From Chelatococcus reniformis (GTDB lineage: Bacteria > Pseudomonadota > Alphaproteobacteria > Rhizobiales > Beijerinckiaceae), in NCBI RefSeq assembly GCF_014640075.1, contig NZ_BMGG01000012.1, positions 3,935 through 67,934 of the forward strand: 64,000 bases of DNA, read 5' to 3'. The position numbers and the translations under genes are program-made. The notes beneath the pieces were generated by a model. That model ran no database searches. It saw nothing but the letters and a program-made list of their open reading frames with translations, and was not told where the DNA came from. Of the stretch, positions 1-9,099 are shown piece after piece (position 1 is the first letter of the stretch; each line of letters begins with the position of its first letter).

Positions 1-103
1 ACCGACGCCGGTCTCGTCCGCCCACCCGGCACCCCCGCCGCTCGCTCATCTCGAAGGCTTCGGCGAGATACGCCACAGCCTCCCGTCGCGCTGCGGGCGT
101 CAC
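1..103 (-). CDS. IS3-family transposase OrfB, N-terminal part only (cut by the window)
   Basis: It begins with a GTG at 103 that overlaps the orfA stop by four bases. The visible translation starts VTPAARREAVAYLAEAFEMS and continues SERRGCRVGG, matching the N-terminal helix of IS407-type OrfB (SERRACRV-like). The DDE catalytic core would lie to the left of the window. Confidence 0.75.
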   Translation of the reverse strand, partial: MTPAARREAVAYLAEAFEMSERRGCRVGGRDRRR

Positions 104-366
104 CACTTTTTTCCCAGAAGATCCTTCAGCGCGGCGTTGTCGAGCATCGCGTCCGCCAGCATCCGCTTCAGCCGGCCGTTCTCGTCCTCAAGCCCCTTCA
201 GACGCCGCGCCTCCGAGACGTCGAGCCCGCCGAACTTGGCCTTCCACTTGTAAAACGTCGCCGAACTGACGCCGTGCTTCCGGCAGACCTCCGCGGTCGC
301 GACGCCAGCCTCCTGCTCCCGCAGGATCGCAATGATCTGCTCTTCCGTGAACCGTGACTTCTTCAT
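100..366 (-). CDS. IS3-family transposase OrfA
   Basis: An 88-residue protein with the HTH_Tnp_1 pattern: KKSRFTEEQIIAILREQEAG at the N-terminus, then a helix-turn-helix (EVCRKHGVSSATFYKWKAKF) and a short leucine-zipper-like C-terminus. This is the DNA-binding half of an IS407-group transposase. It recognises the element ends and pairs with OrfB by -1 frameshifting at the A6G run close to its 3' end. The ATG at 366 follows the terminal sequence by about 60 bases, as expected. The reading frame is intact. Whether the element can still move depends on the missing right part. Confidence 0.9.
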   Translation of the reverse strand: MKKSRFTEEQIIAILREQEAGVATAEVCRKHGVSSATFYKWKAKFGGLDVSEARRLKGLEDENGRLKRMLADAMLDNAALKDLLGKKW

Positions 367-564
367 CCGTCCGTCCCTCGTGCTGGGGCGGACTCTAACT
401 ATCCGTGGAGGAGTTTCAGGGGCTCACGTCATAGTCTCTCATGTTCCCAGTCAAGTGCAGAAGGCGAGCGGGATTCACTGCCCTTCGCTTGCGCGAAGCA
501 GTGGTGTTCGGCTGAAGCTGCACAGGGCTGGAGGTGGAGCTCGAGACGACGGTTGATCAGACTC

Positions 565-1026
565 TCATCCGCGGATTGGATACCGCCTTCCGTGTTTCGT
601 CTTGGGGCTAGCCGAGCATGGCGTTACAGGTGAAACTCGGTGCCATGAACTGACGATCAGACCCGGCTTGCCACACCGCTCGACGATGGCCGCCCCCCGC
701 TGCCGGCGCCGTCCCGAGATCGAGGTGTCAGGGGATGGCGCCGAGGCATTGCTTGGTGGCGTCGTCGACGATGTGCACGAAGTCGATCGACCAGCGGGCA
801 TTCGGCTTCGCCTCCAGAACGATCGACACTCGCGTGCCGACAACCTTGCGGCGCGCGTGTCGCTTGCGCACCGAGAGCCCTTCCTCGCGATAGAGCCGGT
901 GAATGCGGTTGATGCCCGACGGCTCACCTTCCCGCCGCAACAGGACGAGAAGCCGCCGGTAGCCCATCATCATCCGGTCCGCCCTTACGATACTCCGCGT
1001 GGAGGAGAAACTCAGTGGCAGGTCAC
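565..1026 (-). pseudogene. Second IS3-family remnant: element end fused to a decayed orfB
   Basis: An IS-end-like sequence near 1025 (minus strand TGACCTGCCACTGAGTTTC) is followed at once by orfB coding sequence (MGYRRLLVLLRREGEPSGIN, then a stretch ending IDFVH at about 770). OrfA and the N-terminal part of orfB are missing. At about 770 the text jumps from DFVH straight to IVDDATKQCLGAIP, losing the dozen or so residues usually found there. The frame then shifts, and the sequence near 600-680 is only recognisable in pieces (AIVERCGKPGLIVS). This is a dead copy carrying at least two deletions and a frameshift. Confidence 0.75.
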
Positions 1027-1248
1027 GTGCTAGATGATTACGTTGAACGCACTCATCGCCACGCGATCCATCGCGGAGATCACGACATCATCCTACCGCA
1101 GTCATTCTTTCAGCCGGGCAGAAATAAGAACGTTTGATCGCACAACGAGGTTGGCACACCCATACTTTTAAACTGATTTTTCGCCAACTCTGACAGCTTG
1201 CTAGACATATAAATCGGCGTCGGAAGCGCCCCACGGCTCAGATGCAAC

Positions 1249-4200
1249 TCATCGGCTCCCAGGCTGCCAACTCGCCAGCTGCTCCCACCTCTTGCTGCCC
1301 CCTGCAGGGACTGTTTCCTTGAGGACCGGCCTATCCTTCCCTTCGATGACAATGTCATCTAGCATAGCCAAGGCCTCCAAGACCTGTTCTTCCGTGATCT
1401 CCGCAATGCAGCTGCATCTGCCTGCACGAAATCTCGTTCCTGCCTCACTGGCGTGCATCTCGCACGGCGCACAGTCCTTATCGACGGCAATCGATAAGCT
1501 CGTCTCGGCCAGCGGTCCACGCGTGACCACGTTGGTAGGGCCGAAGAGCGCCAGCAGGGGAATGCCGAGGGCATTGGCCAGGTTCATCACCCCGCTATCG
1601 TTGGCGATGAACCTGCTGCAGGAGAGGAGCTGATCTGTCATCTCTTCGATCGAGCCGCCCGTAAGGTCGATAGTCCCAGGAATATACTCCTCAGGCGTGC
1701 CAAACGATGCGACACGCTCACCCCGATCCATAAGTCGTTTGGCGAGCAGCTCGAAATGCGGCCAGCGCTTGCTCGCCCAAATGCCACCCTTGGAACCCGC
1801 GTGTATCCCAATCAATGGGTCGGTCGGCCTGGTGTAATGATGGTCACCGACGAAGTATCCCTTTATATCGTCAGGGCTGTATGGTATGTTCAGTAACTCC
1901 TGGGCCGCCGCCAGATTGAATTCCGCTTCATGAAGCTCGTGCGCCCCGTCGAACAGATCCCAGCTACGAGAGTTGACGACTCGCCGCGCGGCGAAGCGCG
2001 GTGTCAAGAAGCCGAAGCTGTGCGTCAGAAAGACGGTGTCATATCTGCGATTAAGCACCGCATCGCCCAGCAAGAAAACATGATTAACATATTCGCGATT
2101 TGAGACGCAGAATAACAGATCAGCGTAGTCTCCTGCTACGACAACATCCACGCGATGCCCCAGCCTTCTTGCCATATTTCTAATTAGCGGGGTTGTGTGT
2201 ATTACATTCCCGAGCCCGCTGCCGACCCCGATGAGCACCGGAGACTTAGCAGCCGTCACCAGCCGCTCTAGCCGTTCGAACTGCTTGTCGAACGCGTATC
2301 GCTTGGAATTCTCAATTGCCAAGCTCGATCGCCACTCCCAATAGGCAACGTCTGAGGTCAAACGTTGCACTTCTTCTGCCCATTTTTTTGCATCCTCTGG
2401 CAGAGCGACGCCACTCTCCGTGAGTAGGGCCGGAACATTGCCTCGATCCGAGCCCACAACAGGCACGCCAAACCGATGGGCTTCTATCACGACACGACTG
2501 AACGTCTCCACAAACCTATAGCTAGGGACCATAACGACCCTAACTTTCTGATAGAGAGCCGCCATGTCGGTAACGCGCGCCAGAATGGTTACATTCGGTA
2601 GCGAGCGTCGCGTGACGGCATAGTTAGCCGCAGCCTCGCCCGATTGCGACGCAATCGCGAAGAACTGGACCTCGGGCAACCGCTCCGCGACATCCAGCAA
2701 CACCGAAAAACCTTTGTCAACGCGCGCATTTGCAAGCAAAACACCATCTCGTTTGGCAAATGGCGCGACATCTCGCTCCACTAGGTCGTCCGGCAACGAA
2801 TAGATGACTGGAGTTCGGATACCGAAATTACGCTCGACAATCTGCCGCGTATATATCGAATTGCTGTATATCCCGCTAAAATCCTCGAGTATAAGTTGGA
2901 ACTCTGCGCGAGGCGTCTGCCGCCGATCGATGTCGGGGAAATAGCCTGAAGCGGGCGTTGGGTTTATGAACAACTCACGCCAGAAATGTATCCCAAAAAT
3001 AAGACACAGATCAAGGTGCCTCATTGCGACCGAAATTTCATACCCGAGTCCAGACACCACGTGGACAAGACGGGCCTTTTCTTCGAGTGCCAGCCGAAAG
3101 AGATCATCAGGATCGCTCTCTACAAAGGCATACCGAATTTTGCCGGCTTCCCCCCTCGTCCCAGCAAACTCCGATCTCGTTCCAACCAACAGAACGTCGT
3201 AACCGAGGCCCACATAGAGATTGCCCATCTGCTCCAGGAATTGCTCTGCGCCTCCGAACTTGTGGATCCCGAACTGCGAAACGAGTAGCGCAACGGGCCG
3301 GCCGACGACCTCGCGAGCACTCGCGTCTGCGCGGCTAGTTGCTCCACGGACTGCCGCCTGCTCCAAGAAGGAATCGAGTGTCGCCTCGCTATCGAAGAGG
3401 CCCGTGGAGAGCATCCTAAGCAGAAAACTTCTGCGCCAGATATAACTGCGGGCCTCCGATGCTGCTTCCGGAACGACGCTGGCTGCCCATGGAAAGCCGC
3501 GCGCTTCCACTTGAATCAGCAGTTCGGACACCCGGGCCTTCTCCGACCAGGTAACCCACTCACTGTCGAGATTGGCTAGCTCGGCCTCTAGCCCCAGGGC
3601 ACTCCAAGGAGCGGCATCGCGCCTATGGGACGTAGTCTTCAAAATAGAGACGGTGGGTTCCCGAGCTATCTGAGAGGATCTAAATCGTTGCATCACCCTC
3701 AGACCGAACTTCGCCCAATCATTGTCCGGAGCTATCTCATTTGCGGCTGACAGCGCTGTCCGCGCCTCATCAAAGCGGTTCAGCTGAACACAGATCTGCG
3801 CAAGAGTTTGCCAAGCGGGCGGCGAGTCCGAGCTCCGTTCCACCGCCCTCCGTGCGGTCTCGTATGCAGCGGAAAGATCTCCCTTATGTGCGTAGATGCC
3901 CGCCAGCTCTCGAAGTGGCCGAAAATCGTTGCTTGCGAGATCGGCGCTTCGTTTTAGATGATCTACTGCGGTAGAAACAAATTCTTCCCTGTGCTCAAAG
4001 ACCCCGTAGCCACCGAATGCAATATTCGTGGCAGCACGCCCTGCCTCCAGTTGGTATTTAAACTCGTCCTCTTTATGCGACAGACAGAAACTAAAGACAT
4101 CGTATGCTTCGTCGAAGCGCTGCAATTTGCTCAGCGCGAGGCCGAGATAATAGATGGCTCCATGCCGCTTTGGCTCCAACTCGCGAAGTCGTTCAAGCAC

Positions 4201-5088
4201 CGCGATCGCATCGCCATGACGCCCCATATATATGAGCGCGCGTCCAAGAAAATTTAGAAGTCTATAGCTCTCCTTCACGTGCGCGCGTGCGGCGCCGCCG
4301 ATTAGGATGACCTCGTCATATCTTTTGGCTTTGAACAAGACGTCCAGAATCGGTGCAATCTGCGGCTCAGTGAGCTTCCCGGAATCGATTAGCTGCTCGA
4401 CGATGCTTTGGACACTTTCGATTTCCAGGCTTCGCGGCCCCGTGGCACCGGGTCGCGGGTTGTTGTGCTGCGCCCGGGCGACAAGTGTACTCGGCGACGC
4501 GGCGCGGCGGCGTGGCGCGATCGTCTTTTTTGGGCCCGAGGTAGGGCCGCCAGGGACCATTGGCTTACCCCGCTCAAGATCCTTCTTGCCGGGAGAACGC
4601 CCGCCGGCAAGCTGGTCTTTGCCTCCCTGGGAGTTCGAACTGAGCGGCGAGCTTCCGCTGGATTCACTCTTGCTCGGCTGCGGCTTTGTGCCCGCTCGCT
4701 GGGTTGTCGCGGTGCGCCCAGAGGGCACCTTCCCAACGGTGTTATTTTGAGGCACTTCGCGGAACACGCGAAGAACCTCGGCTTGGCTCGGGCTCCTTCC
4801 GCGGAAGGTTAAGCACTCAGGGCGGGGCGTGTATGGCTTATCTGTCACGATCTCGATGACGTTCTCGTCATCTAAGAGCCACCCGTCTTCGAGTGGCACA
4901 CGAAACAGATGGTCGCCATCGCCGATGCCATGCTCCTTCAGGTCCCCCCGACGCTGATTCGCTTTAAATGTGCCAATGTTGACGCCGTTGATAAACAGAT
5001 CGAACTCGACATGATGCGTCGGGCTCTCGTCATCCCACAGCCAACCAACAATTGCTCCCTCACGGATATACTCGAGCTTCCCGCGCAT
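1249..5088 (-). CDS. Giant multidomain glycosyltransferase (beta domain, TPR, GT4, GT9)
   Basis: 1279 residues. Residues 1-95 form a beta-rich domain (KLEYIREGAIVGWLWDDESP) like those at the front of some polysaccharide glycosyltransferases. Residues about 100-215 are a low-complexity Ser/Pro/Lys linker. About 220-470 is a run of TPR helices (LLNFLGRALIYMGRHGDAIA and following). About 600-960 is a GT-B fold of family GT4, with QFGIHKFGGAEQFLEQ at its start and ANARVDKGFSVLLDV and RVVIEAHRFGVPVVGSDRG in its nucleotide-sugar half. About 965-1240 is a GT9/heptosyltransferase-like domain (GVGSGLGNVIHTTPLI, IGIHAGSKGGIWASKRWP, SRFIANDSGVMNLANALGIP). The likely role is cytoplasmic assembly of a surface glycan or protein glycosylation, with two transferase activities in one chain. 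The ATG at 5088 was chosen because GGGGGA lies just upstream. The preceding TTG is a possible alternative. G+C looks lower than in the core genes, which fits an island gene. Confidence 0.85.
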   Translation of the reverse strand: MRGKLEYIREGAIVGWLWDDESPTHHVEFDLFINGVNIGTFKANQRRGDLKEHGIGDGDHLFRVPLEDGWLLDDENVIEIVTDKPYTPRPECLTFRGRSPSQAEVLRVFREVPQNNTVGKVPSGRTATTQRAGTKPQPSKSESSGSSPLSSNSQGGKDQLAGGRSPGKKDLERGKPMVPGGPTSGPKKTIAPRRRAASPSTLVARAQHNNPRPGATGPRSLEIESVQSIVEQLIDSGKLTEPQIAPILDVLFKAKRYDEVILIGGAARAHVKESYRLLNFLGRALIYMGRHGDAIAVLERLRELEPKRHGAIYYLGLALSKLQRFDEAYDVFSFCLSHKEDEFKYQLEAGRAATNIAFGGYGVFEHREEFVSTAVDHLKRSADLASNDFRPLRELAGIYAHKGDLSAAYETARRAVERSSDSPPAWQTLAQICVQLNRFDEARTALSAANEIAPDNDWAKFGLRVMQRFRSSQIAREPTVSILKTTSHRRDAAPWSALGLEAELANLDSEWVTWSEKARVSELLIQVEARGFPWAASVVPEAASEARSYIWRRSFLLRMLSTGLFDSEATLDSFLEQAAVRGATSRADASAREVVGRPVALLVSQFGIHKFGGAEQFLEQMGNLYVGLGYDVLLVGTRSEFAGTRGEAGKIRYAFVESDPDDLFRLALEEKARLVHVVSGLGYEISVAMRHLDLCLIFGIHFWRELFINPTPASGYFPDIDRRQTPRAEFQLILEDFSGIYSNSIYTRQIVERNFGIRTPVIYSLPDDLVERDVAPFAKRDGVLLANARVDKGFSVLLDVAERLPEVQFFAIASQSGEAAANYAVTRRSLPNVTILARVTDMAALYQKVRVVMVPSYRFVETFSRVVIEAHRFGVPVVGSDRGNVPALLTESGVALPEDAKKWAEEVQRLTSDVAYWEWRSSLAIENSKRYAFDKQFERLERLVTAAKSPVLIGVGSGLGNVIHTTPLIRNMARRLGHRVDVVVAGDYADLLFCVSNREYVNHVFLLGDAVLNRRYDTVFLTHSFGFLTPRFAARRVVNSRSWDLFDGAHELHEAEFNLAAAQELLNIPYSPDDIKGYFVGDHHYTRPTDPLIGIHAGSKGGIWASKRWPHFELLAKRLMDRGERVASFGTPEEYIPGTIDLTGGSIEEMTDQLLSCSRFIANDSGVMNLANALGIPLLALFGPTNVVTRGPLAETSLSIAVDKDCAPCEMHASEAGTRFRAGRCSCIAEITEEQVLEALAMLDDIVIEGKDRPVLKETVPAGGSKRWEQLASWQPGSR

Positions 5089-5831
5089 CAATTCCCCCGA
5101 ATCTACCCAGCCGAGAGCATGTACTCTTTGAGCTGCCCCTAGGATGTAGACAATGCACCGAACGTGCCACCGATAGCGGGGCGCAATCGCCGCGCCTGTC
5201 TGGCATGTTCGTATGCATTCGTCATCTCAGCTTTATAGAGGCCATTGATAACCTGAGCCCAACAGACCGATCGGCGATCCCAGCGGCTCTGAGACGGCGC
5301 TTGCGGAATCTGTGCCTACCGTGCCGCGGTTGATTGAAAGCGCACATACATATCCCTCGCCGAGCGGAACGATCCGCCCCTGTTGTAACGGACTGACGCC
5401 GTCCTTCAACCCGATGCCCGCGTCTAATAGGAGCGCGGCCCCTCCGACTTGGATCGAGGCCGCGGCGACGTCGCCTCAGAGCACGATCGTTCACAGCCGG
5501 GGAGACTTAGGCAAACTGCGTGACAGTTGGACAAACCCTCCCGCCTATTGGAGCGCGGCGGGGGGCGACATAGTGCCTCTGGCGCGTTGACCCGTTTGGG
5601 TCCTTGCTCCAGCAGGCCGGCATGCTCAAAATTCCGGCACGCAACTTTCAATGGGGCCCAGACCATCATGCACGCGTCGCGCGCCTCCGCGACAACATCT
5701 ACCCGCGCCCGCGCCTATAGCCAAGCCAGAGAGATCCTGGCAGGGTCTGAGGGTCTGGAATGGCCAAAGTGTGACGAGGTCGCTCACGTCAAAGTGCCGG
5801 CGGCTCGTTACGAGGGCGGAGGTGGCGGTCA
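5089..5831. other. Intergenic stretch without a recognisable gene
   Basis: About 740 bases between the divergent glycosyltransferase and acyltransferase genes. Short ORFs on both strands lack the core codon bias and match no family I know. It probably contains the divergent promoters and eroded sequence. Confidence 0.4.
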
Positions 5832-6605
5832 GTGGAGATACCTATATCCCAGAGCTTGCTCGATCTATTTAAGGAACGGAGGATATATTTATCGACGGGG
5901 CGTCAGTCCAGATTTTTGTCAGGAGAATACATTTCCATCTTAGCCGACGCGGAGCTGGAGATGTATAGCCACATACTATCGGGTCGAACGCTTCCGCACA
6001 GAATCGGCTCGTTTAGCTATTCATACTCGTCGTTAGGCGTGGACGCTCGGATAGGCCGCTACTGCTCTATTTCGACCAATGTGCGCATTATGATGACCGA
6101 GCCGCAGGCGGAATTGCTAAGCAATTCTCCCGCTTGGTACGCTGACCCCGCGCTACCGGGAGGGTTGGAATTTTTAGATGACCTAGGGGTTAACCCGCAC
6201 GCTCGATTGCCCGTGCCCCTCAAGGTCGAGCCCGTATCAGTTGGGCATGATGTAAGAATCGGAGAAGCGGCCTTGCTTAAGTGCGGCGTGTGCATTGGAG
6301 ACGGCGCACTCATTTTCCCCCGCACAGTAGTCACGAATAATGTTCCACCGTATGCCATCGTCGCGGGCAACCCCGGAGAGATCATCGATTTTCGCTTCCC
6401 CGAGAGGATTGTCGAAAGGCTTTTGGAGGCTCGGTGGTGGCGCTACCATTTTCATGCGATTCAGGAGCTTGGGCCGGAGAATGTGCCCGCCTTCTTGGAC
6501 CGATTGGAATTGGCGATTGCGGACCGCGCCGTGCGTGAGTTTACACCCGGCGCGTTGATTGGAGCAGCCGTGATCGGCTCTAGCTGCTGTGATCGGTACG
6601 ACTGA
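5832..6605 (+). CDS. Left-handed beta-helix acyltransferase (CatB/XAT type)
   Basis: 257 residues. The central part has hexapeptide repeats (IGSFSYSYSSLGVDARIGRY, then CSISTNVRIMM; later SVGHDVRIGEAALLKCGVCI). It closes with the family signature VPPYAIVAGNPGEIIDFRFP, typical of CatB/VatD xenobiotic acyltransferases and of capsule or LPS O-acetyltransferases. It would transfer an acyl group from acyl-CoA as a trimer. The catalytic His is normally in the loop before the GNP motif; SVGHDVRIG offers a candidate. The start is GTG with GGAGG-like sequence about nine bases upstream. Beside a glycosyltransferase, it is more likely to modify a surface sugar than an antibiotic. Base composition is AT-richer than the core genes. 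Confidence 0.85.
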   Translation: MEIPISQSLLDLFKERRIYLSTGRQSRFLSGEYISILADAELEMYSHILSGRTLPHRIGSFSYSYSSLGVDARIGRYCSISTNVRIMMTEPQAELLSNSPAWYADPALPGGLEFLDDLGVNPHARLPVPLKVEPVSVGHDVRIGEAALLKCGVCIGDGALIFPRTVVTNNVPPYAIVAGNPGEIIDFRFPERIVERLLEARWWRYHFHAIQELGPENVPAFLDRLELAIADRAVREFTPGALIGAAVIGSSCCDRYD

Positions 6606-7049
6606 TATCAGGCGCGAAGATAGAGTAACTTACGCGTTGCTGATGCCATGTGGGATCGAAGTAGAATGCGTTATTTCGGATCGGCCGATTAGGGAGAGGC
6701 AGGAAACTGTCTTCCGGCAATCGGCGGCGCCGGATCATGCTTGGCGCCGGCAAAGATTTAATATGTCGAAGAGTTCGCGGAAGTGTTGCAGAATTGGCGT
6801 GTCACACGCAAGTCGCCATCAATGGCGCGGTCTCGAAGACCGGCAAAAGGTGCCCAAGATCGCCACCGAAGGGGCGCACGCCCCGACACGTCAGTTACGA
6901 GATCTCGTCGCACCCCAGGGTCCGGAGCCAACAAGCAGGGGCGCAGATCCGCGGAACCGGCTGTCCGATTTTCAGCCTTTACAGGCAGGCCTCATCCCGC
7001 AGTTCACGCACCGTGCAGCTTTCTGAGGAGGCAAGTCCACTGCCGGGAT
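6606..7049. other. Intergenic stretch without a recognisable gene
   Basis: About 440 bases between the acyltransferase and the decayed SRAP gene. No frame keeps coding bias for long, and no family is recognisable. Confidence 0.35.
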
Positions 7050-7330
7050 GACCAGATCGTGCCAGGTCATCCGTTGATCTTGCGGCAGCCCCGCCACTTG
7101 GTGATCATGGTATGGCGCAATCATCGTTCGCCAGAATCGTCAGGCTGCCGTACGCTTCTGGCCAATCTCGCGACGCGAGCCTTCAGATGCCCACGAGATA
7201 GAACCAGTCGCCGTCGGCGAGCGAAAAGCTATACCGCTTGTCCTCGCGCCGGTGGCGAAATTCGGAGGCGGGCGCCAGACAGCGGTGGCTGGGAAAGGTC
7301 GTGTCCCCTTGAGTGGTGTAGCTCTGCGCC
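7050..7330 (-). pseudogene. Decayed SRAP (YedK/HMCES-like) gene fragment
   Basis: Reading leftwards, one frame gives the SRAP landmark HRCLAPASEFRH, then KRYSFSLADGDWFYLVGI and a stop at about 7194. A shifted frame continues EAYGSLTILAND. After another shift comes APYHDHQVAGLPQDQRMTW, which fits the conserved 'PYHDR-P-VL' region of the family. SRAP proteins crosslink abasic sites in single-stranded DNA through an N-terminal cysteine. That part is not recognisable here, so the remnant is a broken middle and end. At least one stop and two frameshifts are needed to read it. Confidence 0.6.
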
Positions 7331-7350
7331 AGCGGAGGCGGTCGCACGGT

Positions 7351-7593
7351 GTGAGCACGGCGGCCAAGGCTTATGTGGCCTGCCCCTACGTGATCGCCGG
7401 CGTGGCCATCGCGGCCGCCACCGACGACGCCAAGACCCAGAGCGCCGCCGCCCAGGTAGCGCCTGCGGTCATCTCCACCTACACCGCGCTCCAGGCCGGC
7501 CAGATCGTCGACGTTCAGTCGGCCGGCGCCGAGCGCGACATGCATGCCGCCGGCATCATAATGCCGGAACACCGTATCGGGGAGAGCCGCTAA
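7351..7593 (+). CDS. Small ORF with coding-like composition, function unknown
   Basis: An 80-residue, Ala-rich reading frame from a GTG (STAAKAYVACPYVIAGVAIA at its N-terminus) to a TAA at 7593. It keeps strong GC3 bias throughout, unlike the surrounding eroded sequence, and an AG-rich stretch (GCGGAGGCG) lies about 12-20 bases upstream. A hydrophobic segment (residues about 10-22) is followed by a polar tail. I recognise no family. It overlaps the 5' side of the decayed SRAP gene on the other strand, so it may itself be a fragment. Confidence 0.35.
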   Translation: MSTAAKAYVACPYVIAGVAIAAATDDAKTQSAAAQVAPAVISTYTALQAGQIVDVQSAGAERDMHAAGIIMPEHRIGESR

Positions 7594-7734
7594 AGATCTG
7601 ACCACTACATCCGATCCCTCGAGTAAAATTGTCGGCGGCGCGTAGGTCAGAATTCGCGGTCCGGCCCAGCGGATGGGCCACTTGTTAACAGCGAGTAGGA
7701 ATACATAGGACTGTACGAAGGAGATTAAGTCGGA

Positions 7735-8044
7735 TGCGAGGTAGGAACAACGTTCGAGTACTATCTTTTCGGCGACGAGACATATTCCTCTTTACTAGAT
7801 TTTTCCGTTGATCGAGATCCCTTGCCTGTCTGCTTCCTTCCCGGAACTCTCTATCGCGATGCCGTTAGGCAAACGCCGAGTTGAAGAGCTTGATGCTAGC
7901 AACGCGGTGATGACCGCTGATGGCGAGACCCGCCCCGTGCTGTGGGTCGGCCGCCAGACCATTGTGACCGCTTTGGGCCTCGGGCTGGCACGCCTTCCGC
8001 CAGCGCGCCAACGATCTGGGTTCGTGCGGGCGGTCGCCGCCTAA
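7735..8044 (+). pseudogene. Remnant of a Hint-domain (Hedgehog/intein fold) protein
   Basis: One plus-strand frame reads GTTFEYYLFGDETYSSLLDF, then DPLPVCFLPGTLYRDAV, and reaches a stop at about 7884. The other frame then gives VEELDASNAVMTADGETRP and VLWVGRQTI. These line up with the start of the intact Hint protein at 54951-55868 (CFLAGTRIATPDG, VEDLVRGDLVLTADGRSR, ILWIGRQAV). The conserved Cys at the start of the Hint fold is present, but the frame breaks about ten residues after it, and the His-containing second half is gone. Confidence 0.65.
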
Positions 8045-9099
8045 CGCCACACCTATCCGCTTCTCACATCTCGCCCCAGCACCGTGAGTTGACCGGGGCT
8101 TTCGGCGTCGGATTATGCGGATCCTTTGCGCTTTCGTGGGTCCCGGGCGCCCCGTCTTGTCGCCAGCCAGTCGTGCGAGACGCGCAACCCGTCGTCGATC
8201 AAAATGATGTCGGCGTAGGGCGGCAGCTGGATGCCGCGGTAATCTTGCATTGCATGTTCCCTAGCGACTTGAAGGCGGAGGTCGCTATATGCCGCTTGTG
8301 TAATGCCAGTGACCAAGTCGGGGATCAATTCGCCTCTCATTCGGCGCAGCCGTTCCGCAACATCGCTCCTGAGCCCGTCCTGTGTTAGCAGTGCTGAAAC
8401 ACCAAGTATCGAGGTGAGCAGGACCCTCTCGCTGAGAATATCGAGTGCTACAAGCCTTCACTTCGAATAGGGGCGAACCTTGCCCTTGTCGCTATTGTCG
8501 TTCGCGGTCCCAGGAGGACTAGCTCCCTTCAGCGCCTGTTGGCGGGCAGCTTGTCGGCGCGTGTCCGGAGGCCGAAATCGTTTTCCTTGGGGTGGCGGAG
8601 CAAATCCCCTTGCTCCTGGTGCTTGGCCCGTAGGGTAGCGCTAGCCTCGGCATTCGGTGCGCTGATCAGACTCGCAGGTCGGCGCACATCGCGGCCTCGA
8701 GTGCTCAAATCACCTGCTTGCATTCGCGTTTCGTCGGGCATCTTTGTCTGTTCGCAGCTGAGAGGCGCCCTCCAACCGTCCTATTTCACCGAAATACGTC
8801 TCTTTAGTTCTACTATTCAGCTAATCGCCTTCCATCTGATCGAGTATCGAGGCATCACGCATCAGGTATGAGCCTCGCATATCAATCTGGGATGATTTTG
8901 GAGGATTGTTCCTGTGGCATATTTCAGGCGCTGCCGCAGCTTCGTTGTCTTGATCTGCCGAGAGTTCGAGACTTGTCCGTGAGCCCCCCAGAACGGGCCT
9001 TGCAGAGCGGGCCAGATCGAGCGATTCTACGCTTGGCGCGCGCGCTTGCGCGCTTGGCCGCCCGAGATTGCTACGCCGCCGTGCTGGCGAGGACTGAGG
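8045..9099. other. Eroded stretch upstream of the serine recombinase
   Basis: About 1 kb with no convincing complete gene apart from the uncertain minus-strand ORF at 8113-8340. On the minus strand 8465-8640 gives a coding-like tail (KGASPPGTANDNSDKGKV) that ends at a stop near 8465. It could be the C-terminus of a lost gene. Confidence 0.3.
8113..8340 (-). CDS. Hypothetical protein or gene fragment
   Basis: 75 residues from ATG, beginning MRGELIPDLVTGITQAAYSD. The open frame continues upstream without a stop to about 8455 (including VSALLTQDGLRSDVAERLRR), so the real gene may once have been longer. No family is recognised. It sits between the Hint remnant and the recombinase, in a zone of decayed genes. 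Confidence 0.3.
   Translation of the reverse strand: MRGELIPDLVTGITQAAYSDLRLQVAREHAMQDYRGIQLPPYADIILIDDGLRVSHDWLATRRGARDPRKRKGSA

Larger units (their letters stand above)
1..427 (-). mobile_element. IS3-family (IS407-like) insertion sequence, partial, runs off the left edge
   Basis: On the minus strand the order is a terminal sequence beginning TGAGCCCCTGAAACTCC near 427, then orfA (start 366), then orfB in the -1 frame, cut by the window edge. A run of six A followed by G (107-112 and 106) lies just before the orfA stop, the usual slip site for making the OrfAB transposase in IS3 elements. The terminal sequence resembles the one near 1025, so two element ends point the same way. The right end lies outside the window, so intactness cannot be judged. 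Confidence 0.75.

Noticed and set aside
475-502. Hairpin CACTGC...GCAGTG as an IS200-type end
   Set aside because: It has a bulge, and no TnpA-type Y1 gene or second end is present.
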